Shown here: piece after piece, positions 1-8,110 of the stretch
Position numbering within the stretch: the stretch's first letter is position 1
How the letters are laid out: every line of letters starts with the position of its first letter
The notes under the pieces: model-generated
The model's database searches: none
Told to the model about the DNA's origin: nothing
Seen by the model: only the letters and a program-made list of their open reading frames with translations
Program-made: the position numbers and the translations under genes
From: Rhodospirillaceae bacterium
GTDB lineage: Bacteria > Pseudomonadota > Alphaproteobacteria > SHVP01
Direction: 5' to 3'
NCBI GenBank assembly: GCA_002722055.1
Contig: PBKD01000006.1
Location: 108,233 to 172,232, forward strand
DNA length: 64,000 bases

Positions 1-809
1 ATATTGCTTTTCACTATGACTTAGGAAACGAATTCTATTCATATTGGCTTGATAATAGTATGACATACTCTTCAGCGATTGAAATTAAAAATTCCCAGAA
101 TCTTGAGGACGCTCAGCAAAAAAAATATTCCAGGATATTAAAATCTCTTGAAATTAAGGAAGATCAACATATTTTGGAAGTTGGCTGTGGATGGGGTGGT
201 TTTGCAATTTTTGCAGCAAAAGAAGGTTTTAAGGTTACAGGTTTAACAATTTCAAATGAGCAATTTAATTATGCAAATCAGCTAGTAGGTAAACTTGGCT
301 TGAGAGAAAAAGTAAGTATTAAACTATGCGATTATAGAGATTTTTCTTCAAAATTTGATCATATTGCTTCAATTGAGATGATAGAAGCAGTTGGTGAAAA
401 TTATTGGCCTAAGTACTTTCAGTCAATTTCTCAAAACTTAAAAAAAGGTGGACGTTTCGCGCTTCAGGCAATTACAGTAAGGGATGAAAAGTTCGAGATA
501 TACAGAAAGCAACCTGATTTTATACAAAAATATATTTTTCCAGGTGGAATGCTTCCTTGCCAAAGAAGCATTAAGGATAACTGTAATGAAGTAGGTATGA
601 ATATAATAAGCGATAAAGGTTTTGGTAAGGATTATGCAAGCACACTGGCAATATGGCGTACTAGTTTTCATAATGCATGGCCAAAGATAAAAAGCCTGGG
701 TTTTGATACAAGATTTAAGAGATTATGGAGTTTTTATCTTGCTAGTTGTGAAGGTTCATTTAGAGGAGAAGGTATAGACGTCCGACAGATTATAATGGAA
801 AATAATTAA
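1..809 (+). CDS. cfa: Cyclopropane-fatty-acyl-phospholipid synthase family methyltransferase (5' truncated by window edge)
   Basis: SAM-dependent methyltransferase of the cyclopropane fatty acid synthase family, which adds a methylene group to unsaturated acyl chains of membrane phospholipids. The reading frame is open from the window start: codons before the ATG at 60 read HYDLGNEFYSYWLD, a highly conserved family segment, so the ORF-track start at 60 is internal and the gene begins upstream. The SAM-binding motif LEVGCGWGG and the motif SIEMIEAVG are intact, and the C-terminus is complete. It is followed after 11 bases by a DUF6134 gene and then an NTF2-like gene, probably one operon. Relatives in such clusters may act in furan or modified fatty acid synthesis rather than plain cyclopropanation; the sequence does not decide this. 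Confidence 0.93.
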   Translation, partial: IAFHYDLGNEFYSYWLDNSMTYSSAIEIKNSQNLEDAQQKKYSRILKSLEIKEDQHILEVGCGWGGFAIFAAKEGFKVTGLTISNEQFNYANQLVGKLGLREKVSIKLCDYRDFSSKFDHIASIEMIEAVGENYWPKYFQSISQNLKKGGRFALQAITVRDEKFEIYRKQPDFIQKYIFPGGMLPCQRSIKDNCNEVGMNIISDKGFGKDYASTLAIWRTSFHNAWPKIKSLGFDTRFKRLWSFYLASCEGSFRGEGIDVRQIIMENN

Positions 810-820
810 TTTAGAAAAAC

Positions 821-1468
821 ATGCGCCTCATAAAAAATTTATTTTTATTTAAAACATTTTTAATTTTATTGTTTTTCTCTGTGGGAACTAAAAGTGCTGA
901 TCTATCGCAAAATATTGATTTTTTTGTTTCTAGAAATGGAAAAGAATTTGGTTTTCATAAAATAGTATTTAACAAAAAAAATAATAATGATCTTATTGTG
1001 AAAATTAAGATAGAGTTGGAAGTTAAGCTAGGCTTTGTAAAACTTTTTTCATATAAACATTCAAATACAGAGACATGGAGAAATGGAAAATTATTTAAAA
1101 TTAATACTGTAACTAATGATAATGGGAAAAATTTTTTTATTAATGGGAAGTCAACAAAAGAAAGTTTTATAATAAATACTCAAGACGGAACTAAAGTGTT
1201 GCCTTTAGATGTTATCCCAACTAGTTATTGGAATTTTTCGAATATAAAAAACAAAAATTGGTTAGATACTCAAAGAGGTATACTAGTTGATTTAAAGATT
1301 GATTATTATGGTAGTGAAAGTATAGAAGATTTTTATGGAAAAAAAATATTAGCTGAAAGATATGATATCTCTAATGATTTAAATCTATCCTTATGGTATC
1401 ATGATAATTCATTGGTAAAAATAGCATTTGTTGCGAGGGGAAGTAAGATAGACTATCTCATGAGGTAA
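821..1468 (+). CDS. DUF6134 family secreted protein
   Basis: A 215-residue protein with an N-terminal signal peptide (hydrophobic stretch about residues 9-22, cleavage likely near KSA-D) and a beta-rich body containing the lines ETWRNGKLFKINTVTNDNGK and PTSYWNFS, which I associate with the DUF6134 family. It is predicted to be periplasmic. Its biochemical function is unknown. It lies between the cfa-type gene and an NTF2-like gene with gaps of 11 and 3 bases, so it probably takes part in the same membrane-lipid or oxidative-stress process. The family assignment is from memory of its pattern, not a search. Confidence 0.7.
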   Translation: MRLIKNLFLFKTFLILLFFSVGTKSADLSQNIDFFVSRNGKEFGFHKIVFNKKNNNDLIVKIKIELEVKLGFVKLFSYKHSNTETWRNGKLFKINTVTNDNGKNFFINGKSTKESFIINTQDGTKVLPLDVIPTSYWNFSNIKNKNWLDTQRGILVDLKIDYYGSESIEDFYGKKILAERYDISNDLNLSLWYHDNSLVKIAFVARGSKIDYLMR

Positions 1469-1471
1469 ATA

Positions 1472-1906
1472 TTGGAAAAAAATAACTTAAAAATAAATAT
1501 TAATAATTTTGCTAAAATATATGGAGAATTCTTTGAGCAAATTACTAAGGATAATATTGAAAATTTAAATTCTTTATGTTCAAAAGATATATTTTTTAAA
1601 GATCCATTCAATTCTTTTACAGGTATAGAAAAATTTAAAAAAGTTTTTTTTCATATGTACGAGCAATCTTCAAACCCTAGATTTTCGATAATAGATATTT
1701 GTGTAAATGATAATCTAGCATTTATGAAATGGAATTTTTTTAGTGGTAAATTTATAAAGATTGAAGGAATCAGCGAAATAAAATTTAATAGTGAAGGATT
1801 AGTGCTTTCCCATATAGATTATTGGGACTCTTCTTCACAAATTTTTGCTAAAATTCCAATAATCAAATATTTAATTAAATTTATGATCAAGAAATTTTCA
1901 ATATAA
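1472..1906 (+). CDS. NTF2-like/SnoaL-fold protein
   Basis: A 144-residue protein with the cone-shaped NTF2-like fold signature: N-terminal helix (FAKIYGEFFEQIT), the segment FKDPFNSFTGIEKFKKVFFHM, and the C-terminal strand HIDYWDSS. No signal peptide is seen, so it is probably cytoplasmic. The start is TTG, three bases after the stop of the DUF6134 gene, consistent with translational coupling. Genes of this type sit beside cfa-like and DUF3833 genes in ChrR/sigmaE-controlled clusters of Proteobacteria, where their precise job is not established. The last residues are hydrophobic and lysine-rich. Confidence 0.72.
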   Translation: MEKNNLKININNFAKIYGEFFEQITKDNIENLNSLCSKDIFFKDPFNSFTGIEKFKKVFFHMYEQSSNPRFSIIDICVNDNLAFMKWNFFSGKFIKIEGISEIKFNSEGLVLSHIDYWDSSSQIFAKIPIIKYLIKFMIKKFSI

Positions 1907-1918
1907 GATATGAGCATA

Positions 1919-2446
1919 TTACTTAATAAAGAAGATTGTTAAATCAGCAAATTTTATTCCAAATTTTTTTATTTTGGCGTTATTAATCAGTACGCCATTT
2001 TTTTGAAGCCACATTTTATCATCTAATTTGACTTTTATCCCATTTTTACCAATTGGGAGTTTCATATGATATTTCCAGCTAAATTTATTTCCAATTATTT
2101 CACCTTTTGCTTCTCCAATAACATCATCAGCGGTCCCAGAATAAGTTTTTTCACCAGTCTTCTTTATTTTCCAAACACGACGGTCTGTCCTTCCAGATGA
2201 ATAAAGAAAGTCTTCTTCAAGTGTAAGTATTTCTCCGTCCCATGAACCGGTAATATCGACTTCAAAGTGTGTAAATTTATTTTTACCAAATCGATTTTCA
2301 ATTATACCCCATGCCTTAGATTTCCCCAAAAAATAGGTTTCTAGACTAAATTTTTTTGTATTTGTATCTATAGGTTCTGCTCCTATTGTTGAGATAAATG
2401 AAAAGAATAAAAAACTAATAAGAATTGTAATAAAACTAAGTTTCAT
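1919..2446 (-). CDS. DUF3833 family exported protein
   Basis: A 175-residue protein with a signal peptide (residues 1-22, ending IGAEP) and the DUF3833 pattern: YFLGKSKAWGIIENRFG, FTHFEVDITGSWDG, LEEDFLYSSGRTDRRVWKI and YSGTADDVIGEAKGE. Many homologues are lipoproteins; here I see no lipobox cysteine, so this one is probably soluble in the periplasm or held by its signal anchor. It converges on the cfa-DUF6134-NTF2 operon with a 12-base gap. DUF3833 genes usually accompany cfa-type genes, supporting a shared envelope-lipid role, but the activity is unknown. Confidence 0.78.
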   Translation of the reverse strand: MKLSFITILISFLFFSFISTIGAEPIDTNTKKFSLETYFLGKSKAWGIIENRFGKNKFTHFEVDITGSWDGEILTLEEDFLYSSGRTDRRVWKIKKTGEKTYSGTADDVIGEAKGEIIGNKFSWKYHMKLPIGKNGIKVKLDDKMWLQKNGVLINNAKIKKFGIKFADLTIFFIK

Positions 2447-2531
2447 AATGGTCCTGCTAAATAATAGAGTTTTACTTTAATCTCAGATATATGTAAATTT
2501 AATTATAGTCAATTTTTTTTCAAGAGGAATA

Positions 2532-4016
2532 ATGAGCAAGATTAACTATAATTTTTTTATTGTTTTCTTTTTATTAGTTAAAATACTAATTATATATAGT
2601 TCTTCCGCTGGTGCTTCTGATTTATCAGAAAGAGCAAAGAAGTTAGATGCAAATAAAAATGGATTTATTGATAAAAATGAGGCAATTGGTCCACTAAAAA
2701 ATGATTTTGATAAAATTGATGCAAATCAAAATGGCCTACTAGATGGAAAAGAAATCTCAAGTTTTTTTCAGAAAAAATTTGGATCCCAGTCAAGTCAAAA
2801 TAAAGATGATAAAAATAATTCAAATATTCTGCCTGCAAGAATAAAGTTTTTAGATACCAATAACAATAACTTAATTGAAAAAAAAGAAGCATCAAAATCA
2901 AGTTTTTTAGAAAACAGATTTGCATCGATAGATAAAAATTCTGACAATATTATATCTCCTGAAGAATTAAGCATTTTTTTTTCGGCAAACCAAACTCCTG
3001 TTTTTGTTGATAAAGTACAATCAAGTAAGTTAAGTCAAACATTTTCAGTAATTGGAAGCTTGGTTGGAAATGCAAATGGACCTATCTCATCTAAGGTTTC
3101 TGGAACAATGGATAAAGTAATGGTAAAGGTGGGAGATGTGGTTAAAAAAAATGATTTATTATTTCAAATACAGCAAGATGATTATGAATTAGAAGCTCAA
3201 AGAAGATTTGCTATAGTAAAGCAAAGACAATCTCAAGTTAAAATAGCCCAGTTAGAGTTAGCTAAATTTATAATGAATCAAAAGAGAATTGATGGGCTTA
3301 AAAATTCCTCAGCATTTTCAAAAAAGAAATCAGAAGATATCAATCAAGATATATTAATTAAAAAATCTGTAGTAAATGAGAGGGAATCTCTGTTAGAACA
3401 AGCTGTTGAGGAACTAAATAAAGCAAACCTAAATCTTAAAAATACAATTATCACATCTCCATTTGATGGGATGGTTACTAAAATAAATAGTGGTATTGGT
3501 TCATTTGTTGCTATTGGGATGACTGTAATAAATATTTTAGATACATCAAATATGGAAATTTCTGCTCAAGTTCCCACTAATATTGTATCTTCCCTTAAAA
3601 ATGGAAAAAGGGTTTTAATTAATTTTGATGGAACAAGAGAATACGAAGCTTTTGTAAGAGCTATTTTATCATCCGAAAATCAATTAACCAGAACTTCAGA
3701 GGTTAGGTTTTCACTGAGCGGTAAGACAGAGGATGAAAATTTAATACTAAACAAGAGTGTAAATATAAATATTCCAGTTTATGCTCAAGATACAGGTTTG
3801 ACTGTTCATAAAGATGCTGTGATTTCGCAAAACAATAAATCTTATGTATTTTTGGTTATTTCAAGAAAATCGATAAAAAGAGAGATAAATATAATTGGAT
3901 CAAATAACGAACGTTTCATTGTCGGTGAAGGTTTGAAAGAAGGAGATTTGGTGGTAATTAGAGGTAATGAATCACTTAGAGATAATCAAAATATAAATAT
4001 AATTAATCCAAATTAG
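2532..4016 (+). CDS. RND efflux periplasmic adaptor (HlyD/MFP) with four N-terminal EF-hand loops
   Basis: Periplasmic adaptor linking an inner-membrane RND pump to an outer-membrane channel. Residues 1-29 form a signal peptide. Then come four 12-residue calcium-binding-type loops at about 39-50 (DANKNGFIDKNE), 63-74 (DANQNGLLDGKE), 108-119 (DTNNNNLIEKKE) and 134-145 (DKNSDNIISPEE). From about residue 160 the protein is a normal adaptor: lipoyl half-motif (KVSGTMDKVMVKVGDVVKKND), a coiled-coil hairpin around 215-300, second lipoyl half (TSPFDGMVTKINSGIGSFV), then beta-barrel and membrane-proximal domains. At 494 residues it is longer than usual adaptors because of the EF-hand module. It is followed 9 bases later by the RND permease gene. 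Calcium binding is inferred from the loops. Confidence 0.93.
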   Translation: MSKINYNFFIVFFLLVKILIIYSSSAGASDLSERAKKLDANKNGFIDKNEAIGPLKNDFDKIDANQNGLLDGKEISSFFQKKFGSQSSQNKDDKNNSNILPARIKFLDTNNNNLIEKKEASKSSFLENRFASIDKNSDNIISPEELSIFFSANQTPVFVDKVQSSKLSQTFSVIGSLVGNANGPISSKVSGTMDKVMVKVGDVVKKNDLLFQIQQDDYELEAQRRFAIVKQRQSQVKIAQLELAKFIMNQKRIDGLKNSSAFSKKKSEDINQDILIKKSVVNERESLLEQAVEELNKANLNLKNTIITSPFDGMVTKINSGIGSFVAIGMTVINILDTSNMEISAQVPTNIVSSLKNGKRVLINFDGTREYEAFVRAILSSENQLTRTSEVRFSLSGKTEDENLILNKSVNINIPVYAQDTGLTVHKDAVISQNNKSYVFLVISRKSIKREINIIGSNNERFIVGEGLKEGDLVVIRGNESLRDNQNINIINPN

Positions 4017-4025
4017 GTTTGTTAA

Positions 4026-7000
4026 GTGAATATTATAAAGTTATCAATTGAAAAGCCTATAGCAGTTGTTTCTGTTGTTATTATGGTAATACTCTTTGGG
4101 TGGGTTTCTCTTGAGAGAATACCAATACAAATGTCACCTGATGTAAGACAGCCAATAATTAATATAACAACAAATTGGCCTGGAGCTGCACCTGTTGAGA
4201 TAGAAAAAGAGATAATCAAAGTCCAAGAAGATGTTCTAAGAGGTCTTAAGGGTGTTGTCAAAATACAGAGTACATCTCGTTCTAATCAGGGAAGCATCCA
4301 ATTAAATTTTAAAATTGGTTCAGATATGAACCAAGCTCTTTTACTTGTAAGTAATAGATTAGATTTAATCAGAGAGTATCCTGAAGATGCTCAGCAACCT
4401 TTTTTATCAACAAGTGGTTCAGAGGATAATTCAATAGCCTGGTTTAGTCTTCAAACTTTAAATAAAGGCGATGAATCATCAATGGTTTCTAAAAGTGAAG
4501 TAGTTAATGATATAATTAAAGATAAATTGGAGAGAATAGATGGTGTTTCTTCTTTATTTGCTCGAGGTATATCTGATAAGGAACTAAGGGTAACCATCGA
4601 CCCATATATGTTAGCAAAATACTCACTGACCGTTTCAGATTTAATAAATAAAATTAGGCAATCAAATATATCTATTACTGGTGGACGTATTGAGGAAGGA
4701 AAAAGAAGTTATATTGTAAGAACAGAAGGAGATTTAAAAACTGAAGAACAGGTTAAAAGTATTGTTCTAAGAACTGCAAATCATGGCTCTAACATAGGAA
4801 GAGTTTCTTTAGGTGATGTTGCAGAAGTAAAATTTTCATTCAAAGAAAAGAATTCTTACGCTAGAAGGTTTGGTAGCTCAACGCTTACTATGAGTTTAAC
4901 AGGTGAGACCGGTTCTAATGTAATTGAAACGATGGAGGAAATAAAAAAAGTTGTAAGTGAATTATCCGATAATACATTAAGTCAATTAAATTTAAAATTA
5001 ATACAACTTTATGATGAAACTGATTATATAATATCAGCAATAGATTTAGTCCTTCAGAATATTTTTGTTGGCGGCTTATTCGCAATAGTGATTTTATTAC
5101 TTTTTTTAAAATCATGGAGGGCTACACTAGTTATTTCCGTAGCAATACCTATCTCTGTCGTAGGTTCTTTTGTTGCAATGGCGATGCTTGGTCGCTCACT
5201 TAATGTCATTAGTCTAGCTGGTATTGCTTTTGCAGTTGGAATGGTAGTTGATGCAGCAATAATTGTTTTAGAAAATATTTTTAGGTTAAGACAAACTGGT
5301 AGAACCAGCTTTGAATCAGCATTTATTGGAGCTTCACAAGTTTGGCCAGCAATTTTGGTGTCTTCCTTAACAACAGTAATGGTTTTTATTCCTATATTAA
5401 TTATGGAGTTAGAGGCAGGCCAATTATTTAGAGATATTGCGGTTGCAATTTCGGTATCTGTTTTGCTTTCTTTGATTGTTTCCATAACACTTATACCAGC
5501 TTTATCTAGTTATCTTTTTAACAACAAGTTCGAGAAGAAGATAAATCTTCCATACATTGATAAATTTGGTGCAAAATTTGTAAAATTATGGTCTGATTTT
5601 TCTCTTTTAGTTATAAAAAGAAAATTAATTGCTTGTGTAGTTATAATTGCACTTACTTTATCTGCAATTCTCTTTAGTTTTATTTTGATGCCTAAACTAG
5701 ATTACCTTCCAACTGGAAATAGAAATTTTGTGTTTGGTTTTATTCAAACCCCACCAGGTTATAATTTAGAAACTACCAATAAACTTACTCTTAATGTTGA
5801 AGAGGAGACAAAAAAATATTGGGTGCGAGATAAACCAGAATTTAGTACAAAAATAAAAAAAGGTCAGCCTGCGATAAGTGATTTTTTTGTTGTTGCTCTT
5901 GAAGGAAGGGCATTTATGGGAGGTAAATCTCTAGACTCTAGTAAAGCATCTCAACTCATTCCTGTTATGCAAGCCCCAGCAAACAAGGATCCAGGAACTA
6001 GAGCATTTATGTTTCAGCCTTCACTTTTTGGACGATCTGTTGGTGGTGGAAGGACAATTGACATTGATATCAGTGGTAATGATTTAGAGGTTATACATAA
6101 TATAGCTAAGGAAACATTTGGAAGAGTTGTACAGGTTTTACCTTTTAGTGAAGGGCATAAATCAAGACCTAAACCTAGTCTAGAGCTTGCTGCGCCAGAG
6201 GTAAGAATAATTCCGGACCCAGTCAGATTAGCAGATAATGGGATTTCTGTGAATGAATTAGGTAGAACCATTGATACATTTAACGATGGATTTAAAGTTA
6301 CAGAGATTAATGTAGGAAATAAAAAGTTAGACTTAACACTTAGAGGAAGGTTATTAGAAAAGAAAAATACTCAATCTATTTCCTCAATTCCTGTTGTAAA
6401 TAATAGCGGGAATGTAATCCCAGTAGCAAGTTTAGCTAATGTAATTGTGACTTCTGGCCCAACTGAAATAAGAAGAATAGAAAAATCAAGAACAGTTACA
6501 ATTTCAATAACACCTTCTAGTCAACTACCTTTACAGGCTGCAATGGATAAAATTAATAGTGAAGTAATTGATCCCATGATACAAAATGGCTTGCCTAAAA
6601 ATATAAAATTTAATTTATCAGGAACTGCAGATAAGTTAACAAATACATGGAATGAATTAATAGTAGATTTGTTACTAGCTTTAATTATTGTTTATTTGGT
6701 TATGTCAGTTCTTTTTGGTAGTTTTATTTATCCATTTATAATTTTGTTTTCGGTGCCAGTTGCTGCTGCAGGTGGCTTGGCCGGTCTAACTATTTTAAAT
6801 ATTTGGGTTGACCAGCCTTTAGACATGTTGACTATATTAGGGTTTGTTATTCTGATTGGAATAGTAGTTAATAATGCTATTTTGTTAGTTCATCAATCAC
6901 TTTATAATATCAGAAAAATGGAAATGAATAGCACTGATGCAATTACTAGTGCAACTCAAAATAGAATTAGACCTATATTCATGTCAACTTTAACCTCTGT

Positions 7001-7169
7001 TTTTGGAATGTTACCCCTTGTTCTTTTTCCTGGTTCAGGATCTGAGCTTTATAGAGGTTTAGGTTCTGTGGTAGTTGGAGGTTTATCTCTATCTGCGATA
7101 CTGACAATGGCTATTGTTCCCCCTATGTTATCAATAACGATAGATTATCTAGAAAAAAAAACTAAATAG
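4026..7169 (+). CDS. RND (HAE1/AcrB-like) efflux permease
   Basis: Inner-membrane proton-driven exporter, 1047 residues, the full length for AcrB-type pumps. It has the family layout: TM1 near the N-terminus (KPIAVVSVVIMVILFGW), a porter domain (WPGAAPVEIEKEI), the TM4 segment GIAFAVGMVVDAAIIVLEN, a second large periplasmic loop, and a C-terminal TM block ending in FGMLPLVLFPGSGSELYRGLGSVVVGGL. The TM4 proton-relay position reads VDAA rather than the VDDA of AcrB, so only one of the two tandem aspartates is present. The start is GTG, 9 bases after the adaptor gene. Substrate cannot be told from sequence. No outer-membrane channel gene lies next to the pair. Confidence 0.95.
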   Translation: MNIIKLSIEKPIAVVSVVIMVILFGWVSLERIPIQMSPDVRQPIINITTNWPGAAPVEIEKEIIKVQEDVLRGLKGVVKIQSTSRSNQGSIQLNFKIGSDMNQALLLVSNRLDLIREYPEDAQQPFLSTSGSEDNSIAWFSLQTLNKGDESSMVSKSEVVNDIIKDKLERIDGVSSLFARGISDKELRVTIDPYMLAKYSLTVSDLINKIRQSNISITGGRIEEGKRSYIVRTEGDLKTEEQVKSIVLRTANHGSNIGRVSLGDVAEVKFSFKEKNSYARRFGSSTLTMSLTGETGSNVIETMEEIKKVVSELSDNTLSQLNLKLIQLYDETDYIISAIDLVLQNIFVGGLFAIVILLLFLKSWRATLVISVAIPISVVGSFVAMAMLGRSLNVISLAGIAFAVGMVVDAAIIVLENIFRLRQTGRTSFESAFIGASQVWPAILVSSLTTVMVFIPILIMELEAGQLFRDIAVAISVSVLLSLIVSITLIPALSSYLFNNKFEKKINLPYIDKFGAKFVKLWSDFSLLVIKRKLIACVVIIALTLSAILFSFILMPKLDYLPTGNRNFVFGFIQTPPGYNLETTNKLTLNVEEETKKYWVRDKPEFSTKIKKGQPAISDFFVVALEGRAFMGGKSLDSSKASQLIPVMQAPANKDPGTRAFMFQPSLFGRSVGGGRTIDIDISGNDLEVIHNIAKETFGRVVQVLPFSEGHKSRPKPSLELAAPEVRIIPDPVRLADNGISVNELGRTIDTFNDGFKVTEINVGNKKLDLTLRGRLLEKKNTQSISSIPVVNNSGNVIPVASLANVIVTSGPTEIRRIEKSRTVTISITPSSQLPLQAAMDKINSEVIDPMIQNGLPKNIKFNLSGTADKLTNTWNELIVDLLLALIIVYLVMSVLFGSFIYPFIILFSVPVAAAGGLAGLTILNIWVDQPLDMLTILGFVILIGIVVNNAILLVHQSLYNIRKMEMNSTDAITSATQNRIRPIFMSTLTSVFGMLPLVLFPGSGSELYRGLGSVVVGGLSLSAILTMAIVPPMLSITIDYLEKKTK

Positions 7170-7175
7170 AAAATT

Positions 7176-7790
7176 TCAAAAATAAATGTAAAGCATCGTA
7201 ATGCCAGCACTAATATTTAGTAAGCCAAAAAAATACGGGGTGTAAGTTTCTTTTTCATTAGAATTAATAAGAAATTTTGCTAGATTAAAAATTATTATGC
7301 ACACTAAAAATTGCACTAAGACTAAACCAATAATATATGATACCTGTATGGGTGCCAATGCTTCTATGATCGTTTTACCAAAAGCGTTTCCATGAAAAAT
7401 ACCAAAAATAATAAATATTAAAAGTAAAATAGAACTTGAGATATTTTTATAAATAAAAAAAGAAACTCCTGTAAGCAATATAGAAATAATTATAGATAGT
7501 TCCAAAATTGGTAGATTAATATTAATTATAGTAAGAAGACTTCCTAGAACAGTTGAAAATATAAATAAAGAAATAAAAAAAATTTTTTTTGATATAAGAT
7601 ATACGATAAGAGTAGTAAAAATTAGAAAAACTAAGTGGTCAATTCCAATTATTGGATGAGCAATTCCTGATATAAGTCCCTGTAAAAAGTTTTCAGGAAC
7701 CTCGCCTTCAATAAAGTGATGGGCTACAGATACATTGGATAAAAATGAGCTAGTTAAAATTATTAATATAAAAAGAACTTTTCTTAACAA
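7176..7790 (-). CDS. hupE: HupE/UreJ family membrane protein (putative Ni/Co permease)
   Basis: A 204-residue integral membrane protein with a signal peptide ending near VAHH and the HupE/UreJ signature GLISGIAHPIIGIDHLVFLI, in which His and Asp residues are thought to bind nickel or cobalt; a second conserved segment is FGIFHGNAFG. About six TM segments are visible. The start is TTG with a GAGG Shine-Dalgarno about six bases upstream. It is divergent from the riboswitch-controlled btuB operon and lies in a region rich in cobalamin genes, so cobalt uptake is a reasonable guess, but no nickel or cobalt enzyme is adjacent to prove the metal. It converges on the RND permease gene with a 6-base gap. 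Confidence 0.82.
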   Translation of the reverse strand: MLRKVLFILIILTSSFLSNVSVAHHFIEGEVPENFLQGLISGIAHPIIGIDHLVFLIFTTLIVYLISKKIFFISLFIFSTVLGSLLTIININLPILELSIIISILLTGVSFFIYKNISSSILLLIFIIFGIFHGNAFGKTIIEALAPIQVSYIIGLVLVQFLVCIIIFNLAKFLINSNEKETYTPYFFGLLNISAGITMLYIYF

Positions 7791-7826
7791 AAAGCCTCAC
7801 AAATAGAATATTAGAATTTATTATAC

Positions 7827-7854
7827 TTGACTTAAAGTGTGTTTTTATTAAAGT
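7827..7854 (+). promoter_or_regulatory. Putative sigma70 promoter of the btuB operon
   Basis: TTGACT (7827-7832) and TAAAGT (7849-7854) are separated by 16 bases and placed so that transcription would begin just before the conserved core of the cobalamin riboswitch. The -10 match is only moderate in very AT-rich sequence. Confidence 0.4.
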
Positions 7855-7861
7855 TAAAAAT

Positions 7862-8020
7862 AACGGTTTTTTTGAAAAATTAAAAGGGAACACGGTAAAT
7901 AATATTCCGTGGCTGCCCCCGCAACTGTATTTGGTTAGCTTTATTTCGTATTTGGCCACTGGGAAACTGGGAAGGCTAGATTTAAAGTGATAACCCATAA
8001 GCCAGGAGACCTGCCGTATA
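7862..8020 (+). ncRNA. Cobalamin riboswitch upstream of btuB
   Basis: The stretch carries the conserved cobalamin-aptamer blocks in order: AAAGGGAACACGGT, a short hairpin closing with CCGTGGCTGCCCCCGCAACTG, a variable arm, GGGAAGGCTAG, and the diagnostic B12 box AAGCCAGGAGACCTGCC at about 7998-8014. It sits on the + strand directly ahead of btuB. Binding of adenosylcobalamin or a related form in this class normally lowers expression of the downstream transport genes. Boundaries are approximate, set by the conserved blocks. The aptamer occupies most of the 320-base gap between hupE and btuB. Confidence 0.95.
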
Positions 8021-8060
8021 AGTTGCCCAACTAATGAACGGGGTGTTTCATGAGTGCGGT

Positions 8061-8107
8061 TATCCGTAGAGGTAATGATTTTATTAACTATTACCCATGG
8101 ACGGATA
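8061..8107 (+). promoter_or_regulatory. btuB: Expression-platform hairpin overlapping the btuB ribosome-binding region
   Basis: Two nested complementary pairs are visible: TATCCGT (8061-8067) with ACGGATA (8101-8107), and inside them GGTAAT (8071-8076) with ATTACC (8090-8095). The 3' arm ends three bases before the chosen btuB ATG at 8111 and contains the only Shine-Dalgarno-like GGA near it. There is no U-run, so it is not an intrinsic terminator; the arrangement suits translational control by the upstream riboswitch. Confidence 0.65.
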
Positions 8108-8110
8108 CGC

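Noticed and set aside
5054-5485. 143-residue minus-strand ORF inside the RND gene
   Set aside because: Shadow frame of a clearly coding RND permease; no ribosome-binding site or domain pattern.
8054-8110. GTG start for btuB given by the ORF track
   Set aside because: It would translate the riboswitch expression hairpin and put 19 non-signal residues ahead of a clear signal peptide starting at ATG 8111.
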